Assembly (NCBI GenBank): GCA_963806455.1
Contig: CAWDXZ010000005.1
Span: forward strand, 124,001 to 188,000
From: Bog-756 sp963806455
GTDB taxonomy: Bacteria; Actinomycetota; Acidimicrobiia; Acidimicrobiales; RAAP-2
Length of the DNA: 64,000 nt
Reading direction: 5' to 3'
Each line of letters begins with the position of its first letter. The stretch's first letter is position 1. Shown here piece by piece: positions 1 through 8,801 of the stretch. Both the position numbers and the translations under genes were made by a program. Under the pieces are notes generated by a model. That model had not been told where the DNA came from. It was given only the letters and a program-made list of their open reading frames with translations, and searched no databases.

Positions 1-207
1 GCCCACCTCGACCAGCTCACCGGTGTCCTCACCGGTGGTCGGGTCGTACTCGGTGGGAGGCACGATGACCATCCCCCCCGCCCCCCGCACCCCGAAAAGA
101 CGGCCGTCGCGCAACCCGGTGAGGGACCCTCCGATGACCGGACCCACCGAGCGCGAGTAGGGATACTCGAGTCGGTGATCGGCGTGCAGCGCTTCGTTCT
201 CGGGCAT
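1..207 (-). CDS. Zn-ribbon/OB-fold DUF35-type protein, N-terminal part (runs off left edge)
   Basis: The first 69 codons of a minus-strand gene start at an ATG at 205-207 behind a GGGGAGG ribosome site (about 212-220). The protein begins MPENEALH and contains YPYSRSVGPVIGG, TGLRDGRLFGVR and VPPTEYDPTTGE, the pattern I know from the DUF35 OB-fold proteins that accompany thiolase- and hydratase-like enzymes in actinobacterial steroid and lipid degradation. Their Zn-ribbon and OB fold are thought to position acyl-CoA partner enzymes. The rest of the gene, including any C-terminal OB fold, lies outside the window. The family call rests on these motifs only; the partner enzyme cannot be seen. Confidence 0.75.
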   Translation of the reverse strand, partial: MPENEALHADHRLEYPYSRSVGPVIGGSLTGLRDGRLFGVRGAGGMVIVPPTEYDPTTGEDTGELVEVG

Positions 208-324
208 GCGGGACCTCCCCCAAGGCTGTCAGCCGGTCGTCGGGAAGAAGTAGAACACATTTCACTTTTGAGCGCCAACAGCCGGGGCCGGGGCCCACCG
301 ACCGAGCCGCTACCGTTTCGGACC

Positions 325-1863
325 ATGACCGGACCGACCTCCTCACGCCCCAACATCCTGCTGGTCGTCTCCGACCAGGAGCGCCAGCGGTCCTGGCTCC
401 CCTCCGGCGTCTCCCTGCCCTGGCGGGACCGGCTCCGGGCCGAAGGGCTGGAGTTCACCCGCTACTTCACCCACTCATCGCCCTGCTCCCCCAGCCGGGC
501 CAGCCTGTTCACCGGCCGCTACCTCGAGGGCCACGGGGTGCTCGACAACGTGATCATGCCCGAGCACCACGAGCTGCCCACCGCCACGCCGACCCTGGGC
601 TCCCTGCTCGGCGCGGCCGGCTACCGCTCGTCCTACATCGGCAAGTGGCACCTGTCCCACTCGCCCACACCCGACATGGAGGCCTACGGCTTCGCCGACT
701 GGGACGGCAACGACCGCCACTTCATGGGATGGGCCGGCACCGGGGTGCACTTCGATCCCATCATCGCTGACAACGCCGCCCACTGGCTGAGCCGGAACGC
801 CCGGACCGGCGGGCCCCCCGGACCCGGGGCCGGGGACCGGCCGTGGTTCCTCACCGTGGCCCTGGTCAACCCCCACGACGTGATGTGGTACCCGGTGGAC
901 CAACCCGGGTACCGGGAGCGCCACCCCGACGACGTGGCTTCGATTCGCGCCGTGCTCGAGTCCGCCGCCTGGAAGGACGACGACCCGCTGCCCGTCTTCT
1001 CCGAGCCCTACCCCGAAGTGGTCGACCGGCTCCCCGACAACTTCGACGATGACCTGCACACCAAGCCGGAGGCCCACCGGCAGTGGCGTTGGGACCAGCA
1101 GCACGGGCTGTGGGGCTACATCGACCCGGCCGACCGGGCCGCCTGGCTCCGCCACCTCGACTACTACGTCCACCTCCACCGGCTGGCCGATCGCAGCCTC
1201 GGCACGGTCCTGTCCGCCCTCGAGGCCTCCGGGGCCTGGAACGACACCGTGGTCATCTTCACCTCGGACCACGGGGACATGTGTGGCTCCCACGGGCTTC
1301 GCTCCAAGGGGCCGTTCGTCTACGACGAGATCATGAGGGTCCCCCTCTACGTCAACGTGCCCGGCGTCACCTCGGCCGGAACGGTGACTTCGGCGCTCGG
1401 CTCGCACGTGGACCTGGCCGCCACCATCTGCTCCCTGGCCGGGGTGGAGCCCGCACTGAGCGCGCCCACCGTACAGGGCGCCGACCTCACCCCCGTCCTG
1501 GCCGACCCGTCGTCCTCGGTCCGCGACCACATCCTCTTCGCCCAGGACTCGGCGCAGACCGCCGAGCTCAACAAGGTGCGGTACGCACTCCGCGGCTTCT
1601 TCGACGGCCGGACCAAGTACGCCCGCTACTACGGGGTGGGTGGGGGCAAGCCGTCGACCGGGCTGTGGGGCAAGCCCCCCGGGGAGAAGCTCTTCGGGCC
1701 CGACTGCACCTTCGACGACAACGACCACGAGTGGTACGACCACGACACCGATCCCACCGAGCTCGACAACCTGGCCAACGACCGGTCCCGGCGCAAGGAG
1801 CTGCGCGAGGTCTACGACAGACTGTTGGCCTACGAGGCCGAGTCCTTCGTCCCGCTGTCCTGA
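325..1863 (+). CDS. Sulfatase (type I, formylglycine-dependent)
   Basis: A 512-aa alkaline-phosphatase-superfamily sulfatase that should hydrolyse sulfate esters. It opens with the metal-binding stretch NILLVVSDQE (residues 10-19) and has the sulfatase signature CSPSRASLFTGR at residues 54-65, where Cys54 would be converted to formylglycine by a separate enzyme. Later metal-site motifs include GKWHLSH and SDHGDMCGSHG. No signal peptide is visible, so a cytoplasmic location is likely. I chose the ATG at 325 because the family homology starts there; the frame is open further upstream, to 175. The last 34 bases overlap the 3' end of the convergent phosphatase gene. The substrate is unknown. Confidence 0.9.
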   Translation: MTGPTSSRPNILLVVSDQERQRSWLPSGVSLPWRDRLRAEGLEFTRYFTHSSPCSPSRASLFTGRYLEGHGVLDNVIMPEHHELPTATPTLGSLLGAAGYRSSYIGKWHLSHSPTPDMEAYGFADWDGNDRHFMGWAGTGVHFDPIIADNAAHWLSRNARTGGPPGPGAGDRPWFLTVALVNPHDVMWYPVDQPGYRERHPDDVASIRAVLESAAWKDDDPLPVFSEPYPEVVDRLPDNFDDDLHTKPEAHRQWRWDQQHGLWGYIDPADRAAWLRHLDYYVHLHRLADRSLGTVLSALEASGAWNDTVVIFTSDHGDMCGSHGLRSKGPFVYDEIMRVPLYVNVPGVTSAGTVTSALGSHVDLAATICSLAGVEPALSAPTVQGADLTPVLADPSSSVRDHILFAQDSAQTAELNKVRYALRGFFDGRTKYARYYGVGGGKPSTGLWGKPPGEKLFGPDCTFDDNDHEWYDHDTDPTELDNLANDRSRRKELREVYDRLLAYEAESFVPLS

Positions 1864-2450
1864 CACGTCGGACCGAGGACGCCGGCCAGGTGGCGCACCA
1901 GCCCGCGACAGCCCGACTCCACCATCGCCAGGCAGGCGACGAATCCGTCGTCGTCACCGTAATAGGGATCGGGCACGTCGACCGCCCCGCCGGCCCGGAA
2001 GTCGAAGCTGCGCAGCAGCACCAACCGGTCTTCGTACCGGTCGTCGCCGGCGTGCGCCCGGGCCAGGCCGGCCAGGGTCTGGCGGTGACCCCGGTCGAGG
2101 CAGACCACCAGGTCGGTCGAGGGGAACCACGCCGACTCGAAGGGCCGGGCCCGGTGGCCGTGGTCGGCATAGCCCCGGTGGGCCAGTGCCGCCCGCGCCC
2201 GGTCGTCCATGGGCTCGCCGGCATGCCACCCTCCGGTCCCCCCGCTGGTCACCCGCAGCCGGTCGCCCAGGTTCGACCCGTCGGGCATGGCGACGCCTGC
2301 GGCCAGGTGGCGCAGCACGACGTCGGCCATGGGCGAGCGGCAGATGTTGCCGGTACAGACGAAACAGACGTGCCTGGGCCGTCGGCCGCCCCCCGTCCCC
2401 GGGACGACTGGGGCCCCGCCCCGTCGATCGGGCATCCGACCATTGTGCAC
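1830..2450 (-). CDS. Low-molecular-weight protein-tyrosine phosphatase
   Basis: A 206-aa protein of the LMW-PTP/arsenate-reductase fold. The P-loop CTGNICRS starts at Cys32 (CX5R, Arg38), and the general-acid motif DPYYG lies at Asp161-Pro162. It should dephosphorylate phosphotyrosine proteins in the cytoplasm. The annotated start is a GTG at 2450; an ATG five codons in (2435) is equally possible and the first 24 residues look unstructured. The C-terminus is longer than the family norm of about 150-165 aa and runs 34 bases antisense into the sulfatase gene, so the two converge on overlapping coding ends. Confidence 0.88.
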   Translation of the reverse strand: MHNGRMPDRRGGAPVVPGTGGGRRPRHVCFVCTGNICRSPMADVVLRHLAAGVAMPDGSNLGDRLRVTSGGTGGWHAGEPMDDRARAALAHRGYADHGHRARPFESAWFPSTDLVVCLDRGHRQTLAGLARAHAGDDRYEDRLVLLRSFDFRAGGAVDVPDPYYGDDDGFVACLAMVESGCRGLVRHLAGVLGPTCQDSGTKDSAS

Positions 2451-2514
2451 CAGCTTGCCGACGCACCGTACGCTTCAGTGAGGACAGCGATCCGCACCGG
2501 CGTCGGGAGGACGA

Positions 2515-3024
2515 ATGGCCGACCAGCAGAGCCCGCAGCAGATGGGCCACGGAGTCAAGCAACGAGACCTCATCGTGATGTCGCCGGACGAGGTTGACGC
2601 CTTCCTGCACGAACGCCGCCCGATGACCATGTGCACCCTCAACCACGACGGGTCGATCCACGCCGTGGCCATGTGGTACGGCTTTCTCGACGGCTCGATC
2701 GCCGTCGAGACGAAGGCCAAGGCGCAAAAGGCCGTCAACCTCCGCCGCGATCCCAGGATGACCTGCATGTTCGAGGACGGCGACTACTACGAGGGACTGC
2801 GGGGCGTGGAGCTGGTCGGCCGGGCGGAGATCATCGACGACCCGCAGAAGATGTGGGACCTCGGGGTCAACCTCTTCGAGCGCTACTACGGGGGCTATAC
2901 CGAGGAGATGCGCCCGATGGTTGAGGCCATGCTCAACAAACGGATCGTGGCCAGGCTCAACGTGGAGCGGACGGTGTCGTGGGACCACCGCAAGCTCGGC
3001 CTGCCCGCCACCCGCCCGTCCTGA
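2515..3024 (+). CDS. PPOX-class (F420/FMN split-barrel) oxidoreductase
   Basis: A 169-aa split-barrel flavin/deazaflavin-binding protein related to pyridoxamine-phosphate oxidase. The region MTMCTLNHDGSIHAVAMWY (residues 38-56), followed by KAKAQKAVNLRRDPRMTCMF, matches the beta-barrel core of actinobacterial F420-dependent PPOX proteins. ATG at 2515 follows a GGGAGG ribosome site at about 2505. The exact cofactor (F420, FMN or heme) and substrate cannot be read from the sequence. A decayed gene of the same superfamily follows immediately downstream. Confidence 0.82.
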   Translation: MADQQSPQQMGHGVKQRDLIVMSPDEVDAFLHERRPMTMCTLNHDGSIHAVAMWYGFLDGSIAVETKAKAQKAVNLRRDPRMTCMFEDGDYYEGLRGVELVGRAEIIDDPQKMWDLGVNLFERYYGGYTEEMRPMVEAMLNKRIVARLNVERTVSWDHRKLGLPATRPS

Positions 3025-3045
3025 CCGGATCCCGGACGGAGCGCG

Positions 3046-3555
3046 ATGTCCCGGCCCATGAGCCGCCCTGTGCTGGTGGCTCTCCTCGGCGGGGCGCCCA
3101 GCCACACCGCCAGGGCGGCCACCAGACCCGACAGGCGGCCCATGTGGCACCGGTGTGGTCCGCCCTCGACACGTCGTCAGCGGCCGACAACCCGATCGGC
3201 GACATCGTCTTCAACACGGGGCCGACTCCGTCAAAGGGCGGGGGCTGCGCCGTGACCGGCGGGTCTGCGCCCTGACCGGCGGGTCTGCGCCCTGACCGGC
3301 GGGGGCTGCGCCCTGACCGGCGGGTCTGCCTCGGCGTCGACGAGCGCCCTCCCCATTCGTTTGTCGTGATCGACGGCGTCGCCACCCGCGACGAGGGGCT
3401 CGGCGAGGTCCGGCGGTGGGCCGCCATCATCGGCGGGCGCTACCTGGGCGAGGAGAACGCCGGAGCCATGAGGGCGCGCAACGGCGTGCCCGGCGAGCCT
3501 GCTGGTCAGGGTGCGCCCCACCCACATCTCGGCCGTGGCCGGCCTGGCCGACTGA
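3046..3555 (+). pseudogene. Decayed PPOX-class F420-dependent oxidoreductase gene
   Basis: Three reading frames together reconstruct a typical PPOX protein. Frame 1 from ATG 3046 gives MSRPMSRPVL...HTARAATRPDRRP; near 3140 the match moves to another frame (HVAPVWSALD...DIVFNTG...SKG, ending about 3236). A GC-rich tandem repeat (3237-3330) then replaces the expected 'R-L-R-x-D-P-R' segment. The match resumes with VCLGVDERPPHSFVVIDG up to GVPGE (about 3324-3498), and a further one-base shift near 3499 leads to LLVRVRPTHISAVAGLAD and TGA at 3553. At least two frameshifts plus the repeat make it non-functional. Its paralog or neighbour at 2515 is intact. Confidence 0.72.
3237..3330. repeat. 20/21-bp tandem repeat, about 4.6 copies, inside a dead gene
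   Basis: Units of the form GGCGGGTCTGCGCCCTGACC lie end to end at 3237-3257 (21 nt, variant), 3258-3277, 3278-3297, 3298-3318 (21 nt, variant) and 3319-3330 (partial). The copies differ at only a few positions. The block falls exactly within the PPOX pseudogene and is not in a continuous coding frame. Confidence 0.9.
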
Positions 3556-3680
3556 CGGCACCGTCGGCTCGCCCGGACGGTGGAGGGGCGAAACGTCCGC
3601 CAACGGGTGACGCCGGGCATGGCGCCACCCGGGCCCCGGCTGCTAGCACTGTCGCGACACGAACAGGAAGGGACCGGTCC

Positions 3681-4469
3681 ATGATTCTCGATCGATTCGC
3701 CATGACCGGCAAGGTGGCCGTCGTGACCGGCGCCGGCCGCGGCATCGGCGCGGCCTGTGCCATCGGACTGGCCGAGGCCGGCGCCGACGTGGTGATCGCC
3801 GCCCGCACTGCCGACCAGCTGGAGGAGGTGGCCGGCCGGGTCGACGCGGCCGGTCGGCGGGCCGTGATCGTGCCCGCCGACCTCAGTGACCTGGAGGCAG
3901 TGGCCTCCCTGGTGGAGCAGGCCCGTCGGGAGTTCGGCCGACTGGACCTGGTGGTCAACAACGTGGGCGGAGCCATGCCCCGTCCGTTCATGGATACCTC
4001 CCCGGGCCGCTTGGAGCAGGCCTTCCACTTCAACGTGTCGACGGCGCACGCCCTGCTCCGCCCGGCCGTGCCCGTCATGCTCGAAGGAGACGGCGGGTCG
4101 GTGGTCAACATCTCCTCGGCCATGGGACGGCTGTCAGGACGGGGTTACCTGGCCTACGGCACGGCCAAGGGTGCACTGGCCCATTACACCCGACTGGCCG
4201 CGGCCGACCTCGCTCCCCGGATCCGGGTCAACGCCATCGCCGTCGGCTCGGTCGCCACCTCGGCGCTCGACATCGTGATGCAAACCGACGAGCTGCGCCA
4301 TGCACTGGAGGCGGGGACGCCCCTGGGCCGGATCGGCGACCCGGAGGACATCGCCGCCGCCGTGGTCTACCTGGCGTCGGAGGCCGGTTCGTACGTGACC
4401 GGCAAGATCCTCGAGGTCGACGGGGGCATCGAGGCACCCAACCTCGACATGGGGCTCCCCGACCTGTGA
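3681..4469 (+). CDS. SDR-family NAD(P)-dependent oxidoreductase
   Basis: A 262-aa classical short-chain dehydrogenase/reductase. The cofactor loop TGAGRGIG is at residues 16-23, the NNVGG element at 93-97, catalytic Ser near 145-146 (NISS) and the YxxxK pair at Tyr159/Lys163. The C-terminal EVDGG is typical of the family. ATG at 3681 follows an AGGAAGGGA ribosome site at about 3665. It lies 43 bp upstream of the DapB-like reductase on the same strand and may be co-transcribed with it. A 3-hydroxyacyl or steroid-like alcohol is a common substrate class for such enzymes, but the substrate is not determined here. Confidence 0.9.
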   Translation: MILDRFAMTGKVAVVTGAGRGIGAACAIGLAEAGADVVIAARTADQLEEVAGRVDAAGRRAVIVPADLSDLEAVASLVEQARREFGRLDLVVNNVGGAMPRPFMDTSPGRLEQAFHFNVSTAHALLRPAVPVMLEGDGGSVVNISSAMGRLSGRGYLAYGTAKGALAHYTRLAAADLAPRIRVNAIAVGSVATSALDIVMQTDELRHALEAGTPLGRIGDPEDIAAAVVYLASEAGSYVTGKILEVDGGIEAPNLDMGLPDL

Positions 4470-4512
4470 ACGGCAACCGGCCAGACCACCGAAGCGGCCC
4501 GAGGAGGACCAC

Positions 4513-5589
4513 ATGACCAGGACCTACCGAGTCGTCGCCTGGAGCACCGGCAACGTGGGTGTGCACGCCATCGCCGGCATCGACGCCCGACCCGATCTCG
4601 AGCTTGTCGGACTGTGGGTGTCCAATCCCGCCAAGGTGGGCCGCGACGCGGGCGAGCTGGCCGGGCTGGGCCGGATGCTCGGGGTGACCGCCACCAACGA
4701 CGTCGACGAAGTACTGGCTCTCCGGCCCGACGTCGTGGTGCACACCGCCATGGCCGACCACCGGCTGACCGAGGCGCTGGCGGACCTGGCCCGGATCCTC
4801 CGTGCCGGGGTCAACGTGGTCTCCAGCGGGCCCGTCTTCCTGCAGTACCCCTTCGCGGTGGTCGACGAGTCGATGATCACGCCGGTCCAGGAGGCGGCCC
4901 GCGCCGGTGGCGTGTCCCTCTTCGTCAACGGGGTCGACCCCGGTTTCGCCAACGACGCCCTCCCTCTGGTGCTGACCGGGGTGAGCGAGCGGATCGACGA
5001 GCTCAGGGTGGCCGAGATTCTCAACTACAGCACCTACGACCAGCCGATGGTGATCTTCGACATCATGGGCTTCGGCCGGCCCATGACAGACGTCCCGATG
5101 ATCCTGCAGCCGGGGGTGCTCACCATGGCCTGGGGAAGCGTGGTGCGCCAGCTGGCGGTCGGCCTCGACGTCGAGCTCGACTCGGTCGAGGAATGGTACG
5201 AGCGCCTGCCGGCCCCCGAGACCTTCGAGGTGGACTCGGGGACCATCGAGGCCGGCACGGCCGCCGCCCTGCACTTCGAGGTGCGGGGTGTGCGGGACGG
5301 CCGGGCGGTCATCGTCCTCGAGCACGTCACCCGGCTGCGGGACGATCTGGCCCCCGGCTGGCCCCGGCCGGCCGGGCAGGGCTGCTACCGGGTCCAGATC
5401 AGCGGCGAGCCCAACTACACCCTCGACCTCCAGCTGGTCGGGAGTGACGGCGACCACAACACCGCCGGTCTCAAGGCCACCGCCATGCGGCTGGTCAACG
5501 CCATCCCCGCCGTGGTGGAGGGGCCGCCCGGTCTGCTCACCGCGCTGGACCTCCCGGCCGTCACCGGACGGGGGTTGGTGGCGCGCTGA
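4513..5589 (+). CDS. Dihydrodipicolinate-reductase-like NAD(P)-dependent oxidoreductase
   Basis: A 358-aa protein of the family often annotated as 'dihydrodipicolinate reductase', which lacks DapB's usual context and is related to 2,4-diaminopentanoate dehydrogenases. The N-terminal Rossmann motif reads VVAWSTGNVGVHA (residues 7-19); the middle contains VSSGPVFLQYP and VNGVDPGFANDALP, characteristic of this actinobacterial clade. A strong GAGGAGGA ribosome site precedes ATG 4513. It follows the SDR gene by 43 bp. True lysine-pathway DapB is shorter (about 245-270 aa), so a different carbonyl/imine substrate is likely. Confidence 0.8.
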   Translation: MTRTYRVVAWSTGNVGVHAIAGIDARPDLELVGLWVSNPAKVGRDAGELAGLGRMLGVTATNDVDEVLALRPDVVVHTAMADHRLTEALADLARILRAGVNVVSSGPVFLQYPFAVVDESMITPVQEAARAGGVSLFVNGVDPGFANDALPLVLTGVSERIDELRVAEILNYSTYDQPMVIFDIMGFGRPMTDVPMILQPGVLTMAWGSVVRQLAVGLDVELDSVEEWYERLPAPETFEVDSGTIEAGTAAALHFEVRGVRDGRAVIVLEHVTRLRDDLAPGWPRPAGQGCYRVQISGEPNYTLDLQLVGSDGDHNTAGLKATAMRLVNAIPAVVEGPPGLLTALDLPAVTGRGLVAR

Positions 5590-5689
5590 CCCCCGCCACC
5601 GCCCGCCCGTGGCCGTCCCGACCCGGGGATGGGCCCGGCCGCTCGAACTGTAGGGTCCGGAGCATGGTTCGATCCCGCAGCGAGGGACA

Positions 5690-7648
5690 GTGACGGCGGC
5701 CCACGGCATGGGGGGCCAGTTCGGTGGCGCACTGCGCTCACTCCGTCGCGACGACTCGGTCATCCAGCAGCGGGTGACCAAGGGGACGGCCCGGCGGATG
5801 ATCACGTTCGCCCGGCCGTACCGCACCATCCTGGCCTGGTTCCTCGGGCTGGTGGTGGTCGAGGCGGTGATCGGGGTGATCAACCCCCTGCTGTTCCGTT
5901 CGATCATCGACAAGGGCATCCCCGAGCACGACAAGTCCCTGATCATCGGATTGGCCCTGGTGGCGGCGGCGCTGGCCGTCGTCGACACCGCACTGTCCAT
6001 CGCCATCCGCTGGGTGTCGGCCAAGGTCGGCGAGGGGCTCATCTTCGACATGCGGTCCAAGGTCTTCGAGCACATCCAGAAGATGCCCATCGCCTTCTTC
6101 ACCCGCACCCAGACCGGGGCGCTCATCAGCCGGCTCAACAACGACGTGATCGGCGCCCAACAGGCCTTCACCGACACGCTGTCGTCGGTGGTCTCCAACC
6201 TCATCAGCGTGGCACTTGTGCTGGTGGTGATGTTTCTCCTGTCGTGGCAGATCACGGTGATCAGCCTGGTCATCCTCCCCGTCTTCGTGTTTCCGGCCAA
6301 GCGGGTCGGACGGCGCCTCTCCTCCATCACCCGGGAGTCCTACGCCCTCAACGCCCAGATGAACAACACCATGACGGAGCGCTTCAACGTGTCGGGGGCC
6401 CTCCTGGTGAAGCTGTTCGGCCGCCCCGCCGAGGAGCGCGAGGCCTTCGAGTCCAAGGCCGGCCGGGTCCGGGACATCGGCGTGACCCAGGCCATGTACG
6501 CCCGCTTCTTCATCGCCGCGCTCACCCTCACCGCCGCACTGGCCACGGCCGTCGTCTACGGCTGGGGTGGGGTCCAGGTGGTGAACGGGACCCTGCAGCT
6601 CGGGACGGTGGTGGCCCTGGCCGCCTACCTGACCCGGTTGTACGGCCCCCTCACCGCCCTGTCCAACGTGCAGATCGACGTGATGACCGCCCTGGTCTCC
6701 TTCGACCGGGTCTTCGAGGTGCTCGACCTGCCCCCGGCCATCGACGACCGGCCTGGGGCCCGTCCAGTCCCTCCGGGCCCGGCCCGCATCGAGTACGACC
6801 ATGTCGACTTCCGGTACCCGAGGGCCGAGGAGGTCTCCCTGGCCTCGTTGGAGTCGGTCGCCGTCCTGGACCAGACGGTCTCCCAGCAGGTGCTCTTCGA
6901 CGTGACCTTCACCGCCGAGCCCGGCCAGCTGGTGGCCCTGGTCGGGCCGTCGGGGGCGGGCAAGACCACCATCAGCCATCTGCTTCCCCGCCTCTACGAC
7001 GTCACCTCGGGGTCGATCCGCATCAACGGGCTCGACGTGCGGGACGCCGAGATGGCGTCCCTCATCGCCACGATCGGCGTCGTCACCCAGGACGCCCATC
7101 TGTTCCACGAGACCATCCGGGAGAACCTGCTGTTCGCCAAGCCGGACGCCACCGTCGGGGAGTTGCACGCCGCCCTGGCCGGCGCCCAGATCGCCACCAT
7201 GGTGGACTCCCTTCCCGACGGGATCGACACGGTGGTGGGCGATCGTGGCTACCGCCTCTCGGGGGGCGAGAAGCAGCGGCTGGCGATCGCCCGCATCCTG
7301 CTCAAGTCCCCACGGGTGGTGGTCCTCGACGAGGCCACCGCCCATCTCGACTCGGAGTCCGAGGCGGCCGTGCAACAGGCCCTGGCCACCGCCCTGGCCG
7401 GCCGCACCTCACTGGTCATCGCCCACCGGCTGTCCACCGTGCGGGAGGCGGACGTGATCCTGGTGCTCGACGACGGACGCGTCGTGGAACGGGGGAGGCA
7501 CGACGAGCTCCTCGCGGCCGGAGGCCAGTACGCCGAGCTGTACCGCATCCAGTTCGAAGGCCAGGAGCACGCCGGCCCCGCCGGCCCCCTCGGCATGGAC
7601 GGCTCGGTGGGCCGTGCCGTCCCCGGCGGCTACCGTGATCCCCCATGA
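5690..7648 (+). CDS. ABC exporter, fused permease and ATP-binding domains
   Basis: A 652-aa half-transporter. An N-terminal six-helix permease (about residues 45-330, with the IIDKGIPEHD loop after helix 1) is followed by an ATPase with Walker A GPSGAGKTT near residue 419, signature LSGGEKQR near 523, Walker B VVVLDEATA near 543 and the switch histidine in VIAHRLST. It probably works as a homodimer exporting a lipid, drug or peptide. The start is a GTG at 5690. The stop overlaps the ATG of the next gene (ATGA at 7645-7648), so the two are translationally coupled. Confidence 0.92.
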   Translation: MTAAHGMGGQFGGALRSLRRDDSVIQQRVTKGTARRMITFARPYRTILAWFLGLVVVEAVIGVINPLLFRSIIDKGIPEHDKSLIIGLALVAAALAVVDTALSIAIRWVSAKVGEGLIFDMRSKVFEHIQKMPIAFFTRTQTGALISRLNNDVIGAQQAFTDTLSSVVSNLISVALVLVVMFLLSWQITVISLVILPVFVFPAKRVGRRLSSITRESYALNAQMNNTMTERFNVSGALLVKLFGRPAEEREAFESKAGRVRDIGVTQAMYARFFIAALTLTAALATAVVYGWGGVQVVNGTLQLGTVVALAAYLTRLYGPLTALSNVQIDVMTALVSFDRVFEVLDLPPAIDDRPGARPVPPGPARIEYDHVDFRYPRAEEVSLASLESVAVLDQTVSQQVLFDVTFTAEPGQLVALVGPSGAGKTTISHLLPRLYDVTSGSIRINGLDVRDAEMASLIATIGVVTQDAHLFHETIRENLLFAKPDATVGELHAALAGAQIATMVDSLPDGIDTVVGDRGYRLSGGEKQRLAIARILLKSPRVVVLDEATAHLDSESEAAVQQALATALAGRTSLVIAHRLSTVREADVILVLDDGRVVERGRHDELLAAGGQYAELYRIQFEGQEHAGPAGPLGMDGSVGRAVPGGYRDPP

Positions 7649-8577
7649 CCGATATCGGCGTCCAGCTGCCCAACTTCTCCGGCGTCGACGCCGGAGACCT
7701 GTTCGAGCACACGGCCGCCCTGGCCCGGGCGGCGGACACATCCGGCTACCACTCGCTGTGGGTCATGGATCACTTCTTCCAGCTCCCCCCGCTCGGTGGC
7801 CCGGACCAGCCCATGCTCGAGGCATACACCCTGCTCGGCGCGCTGGCCGCCCGGACCGAGCAGGTGCAGCTCGGCACCCTGGTCACCGGCGTCACCTATC
7901 GCAACCCGGGCATACTGGCCAAGGTCGTCACCACCCTCGACGTCGTGTCGAAGGGGCGGGCCATCCTGGGCATCGGGGCGGCCTGGTACGACGTGGAGCA
8001 CCAGGCCCTCGGCGTCGGGTACCCGGCCGACGGCGAGCGCCTCGACATGCTGGAGGAGGCCGTGCAGATCTGCCGGGCCATGTTCACCGGTGACGATGTG
8101 AGCTTCGAAGGAGCGCACTTCCGGCTGGACCATGCTCGTAACCTCCCCCGCCCGGTGCAGGCCGGAGGGCCGAAGATCATGATCGGTGGCGGCGGTGAGA
8201 AGCGCACCCTGCGCTTGGTGGCCCGCTACGCCGACAAGTGCAATGTCACCGGCGACGTGGCGACCCTGTCACGCAAGATCGAGGCGCTCCACCGCCACTG
8301 TGCCGACGTGGGCCGCGACCCGGGGGAGATCGATGTGACCTGGATGACACCGCTCATCCTCACCACGTCGGACGAGAACACGGCCGAGGTGCGGTCCATG
8401 CTGGCGGCCAGCGCCCCCGCCGAGGAGGTCGCCGGGTTCACGGTGGGCCAGCCCGACGAGATCCCGGGCCTGGTGGCCGGGCACATCGCCGCCGGCGTCG
8501 ACGAGGTCATCTTCAGTTTCGCCTTCGCCGACCCCGACGGCATCGCCGCGGTGGGCGCGGCGTTCGCCACACCCTGA
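7645..8577 (+). CDS. LLM-class (luciferase-like) F420-dependent oxidoreductase
   Basis: A 310-aa TIM-barrel oxidoreductase of the bacterial luciferase-like superfamily, in the F420-using branch. It has the N-terminal DIGVQLPNFSG strand, SLWVMDHFFQLPP, LGTLVTGVTYRNPGILAK, the GRAILGIGAAWYDVEH helix and GPKIMIGGGGEKRTL, all typical of this group. Its ATG overlaps the ABC exporter stop by four bases, so both proteins are probably made together. The substrate is unknown; export of a reduced product by the coupled transporter is only a guess. Confidence 0.88.
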   Translation: MTDIGVQLPNFSGVDAGDLFEHTAALARAADTSGYHSLWVMDHFFQLPPLGGPDQPMLEAYTLLGALAARTEQVQLGTLVTGVTYRNPGILAKVVTTLDVVSKGRAILGIGAAWYDVEHQALGVGYPADGERLDMLEEAVQICRAMFTGDDVSFEGAHFRLDHARNLPRPVQAGGPKIMIGGGGEKRTLRLVARYADKCNVTGDVATLSRKIEALHRHCADVGRDPGEIDVTWMTPLILTTSDENTAEVRSMLAASAPAEEVAGFTVGQPDEIPGLVAGHIAAGVDEVIFSFAFADPDGIAAVGAAFATP

Positions 8578-8631
8578 CCAACCGCCGTCCCGAGGAGTCG
8601 AGGGCCCGCCGGTCTCGACGGTCCACGGTCC

Positions 8632-8784
8632 TCAGGCGGCCTCCCCCACGCACAGGGACGGCTCCCCCTTGTCGTGGCTGTCGCCGAGGTCGAAGCTACG
8701 GGCCGGTGACCACTCGGCCACCCGCTCGATGGTGGCGCGCCTGGCCTGTTCGCGGCGGTCGGTCGTCGGGTGGGATTCACACAT
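8632..8784 (-). CDS. Small candidate protein (50 aa), function unknown
   Basis: An ATG at 8782-8784 follows a GGAGC ribosome-site-like sequence about 9 nt away and opens a 50-codon frame beginning MCESHPTTDRREQARRAT and ending SLCVGEAA. Codons show the strong G/C third-position bias of real genes here. A 13-bp tandem repeat lies directly upstream, in the probable promoter or leader. I recognise no family. It is highly charged and has two cysteines near the ends. The frame is also open upstream on this strand, but that part only translates the repeats. Confidence 0.4.
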   Translation of the reverse strand: MCESHPTTDRREQARRATIERVAEWSPARSFDLGDSHDKGEPSLCVGEAA

Positions 8785-8801
8785 GGTGTCTTGCTCCGTT
8801 C

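Noticed and set aside
475..1866. Long minus-strand open frame opposite the sulfatase
   Set aside because: Val/Gly-rich antisense frame produced by GC-rich codons; the plus strand has the intact sulfatase signature and metal motifs.
1083..2597. 504-codon plus-strand frame
   Set aside because: Runs out of frame through the sulfatase and antisense through the LMW-PTP; Arg/Pro/Gly-rich, no motif, no ribosome site.
4228..6330. 700-codon minus-strand frame
   Set aside because: Spans three plus-strand genes with clear families and contains only low-complexity Arg/Thr/Ser and Gly/Val/His-rich translation; an antisense shadow.
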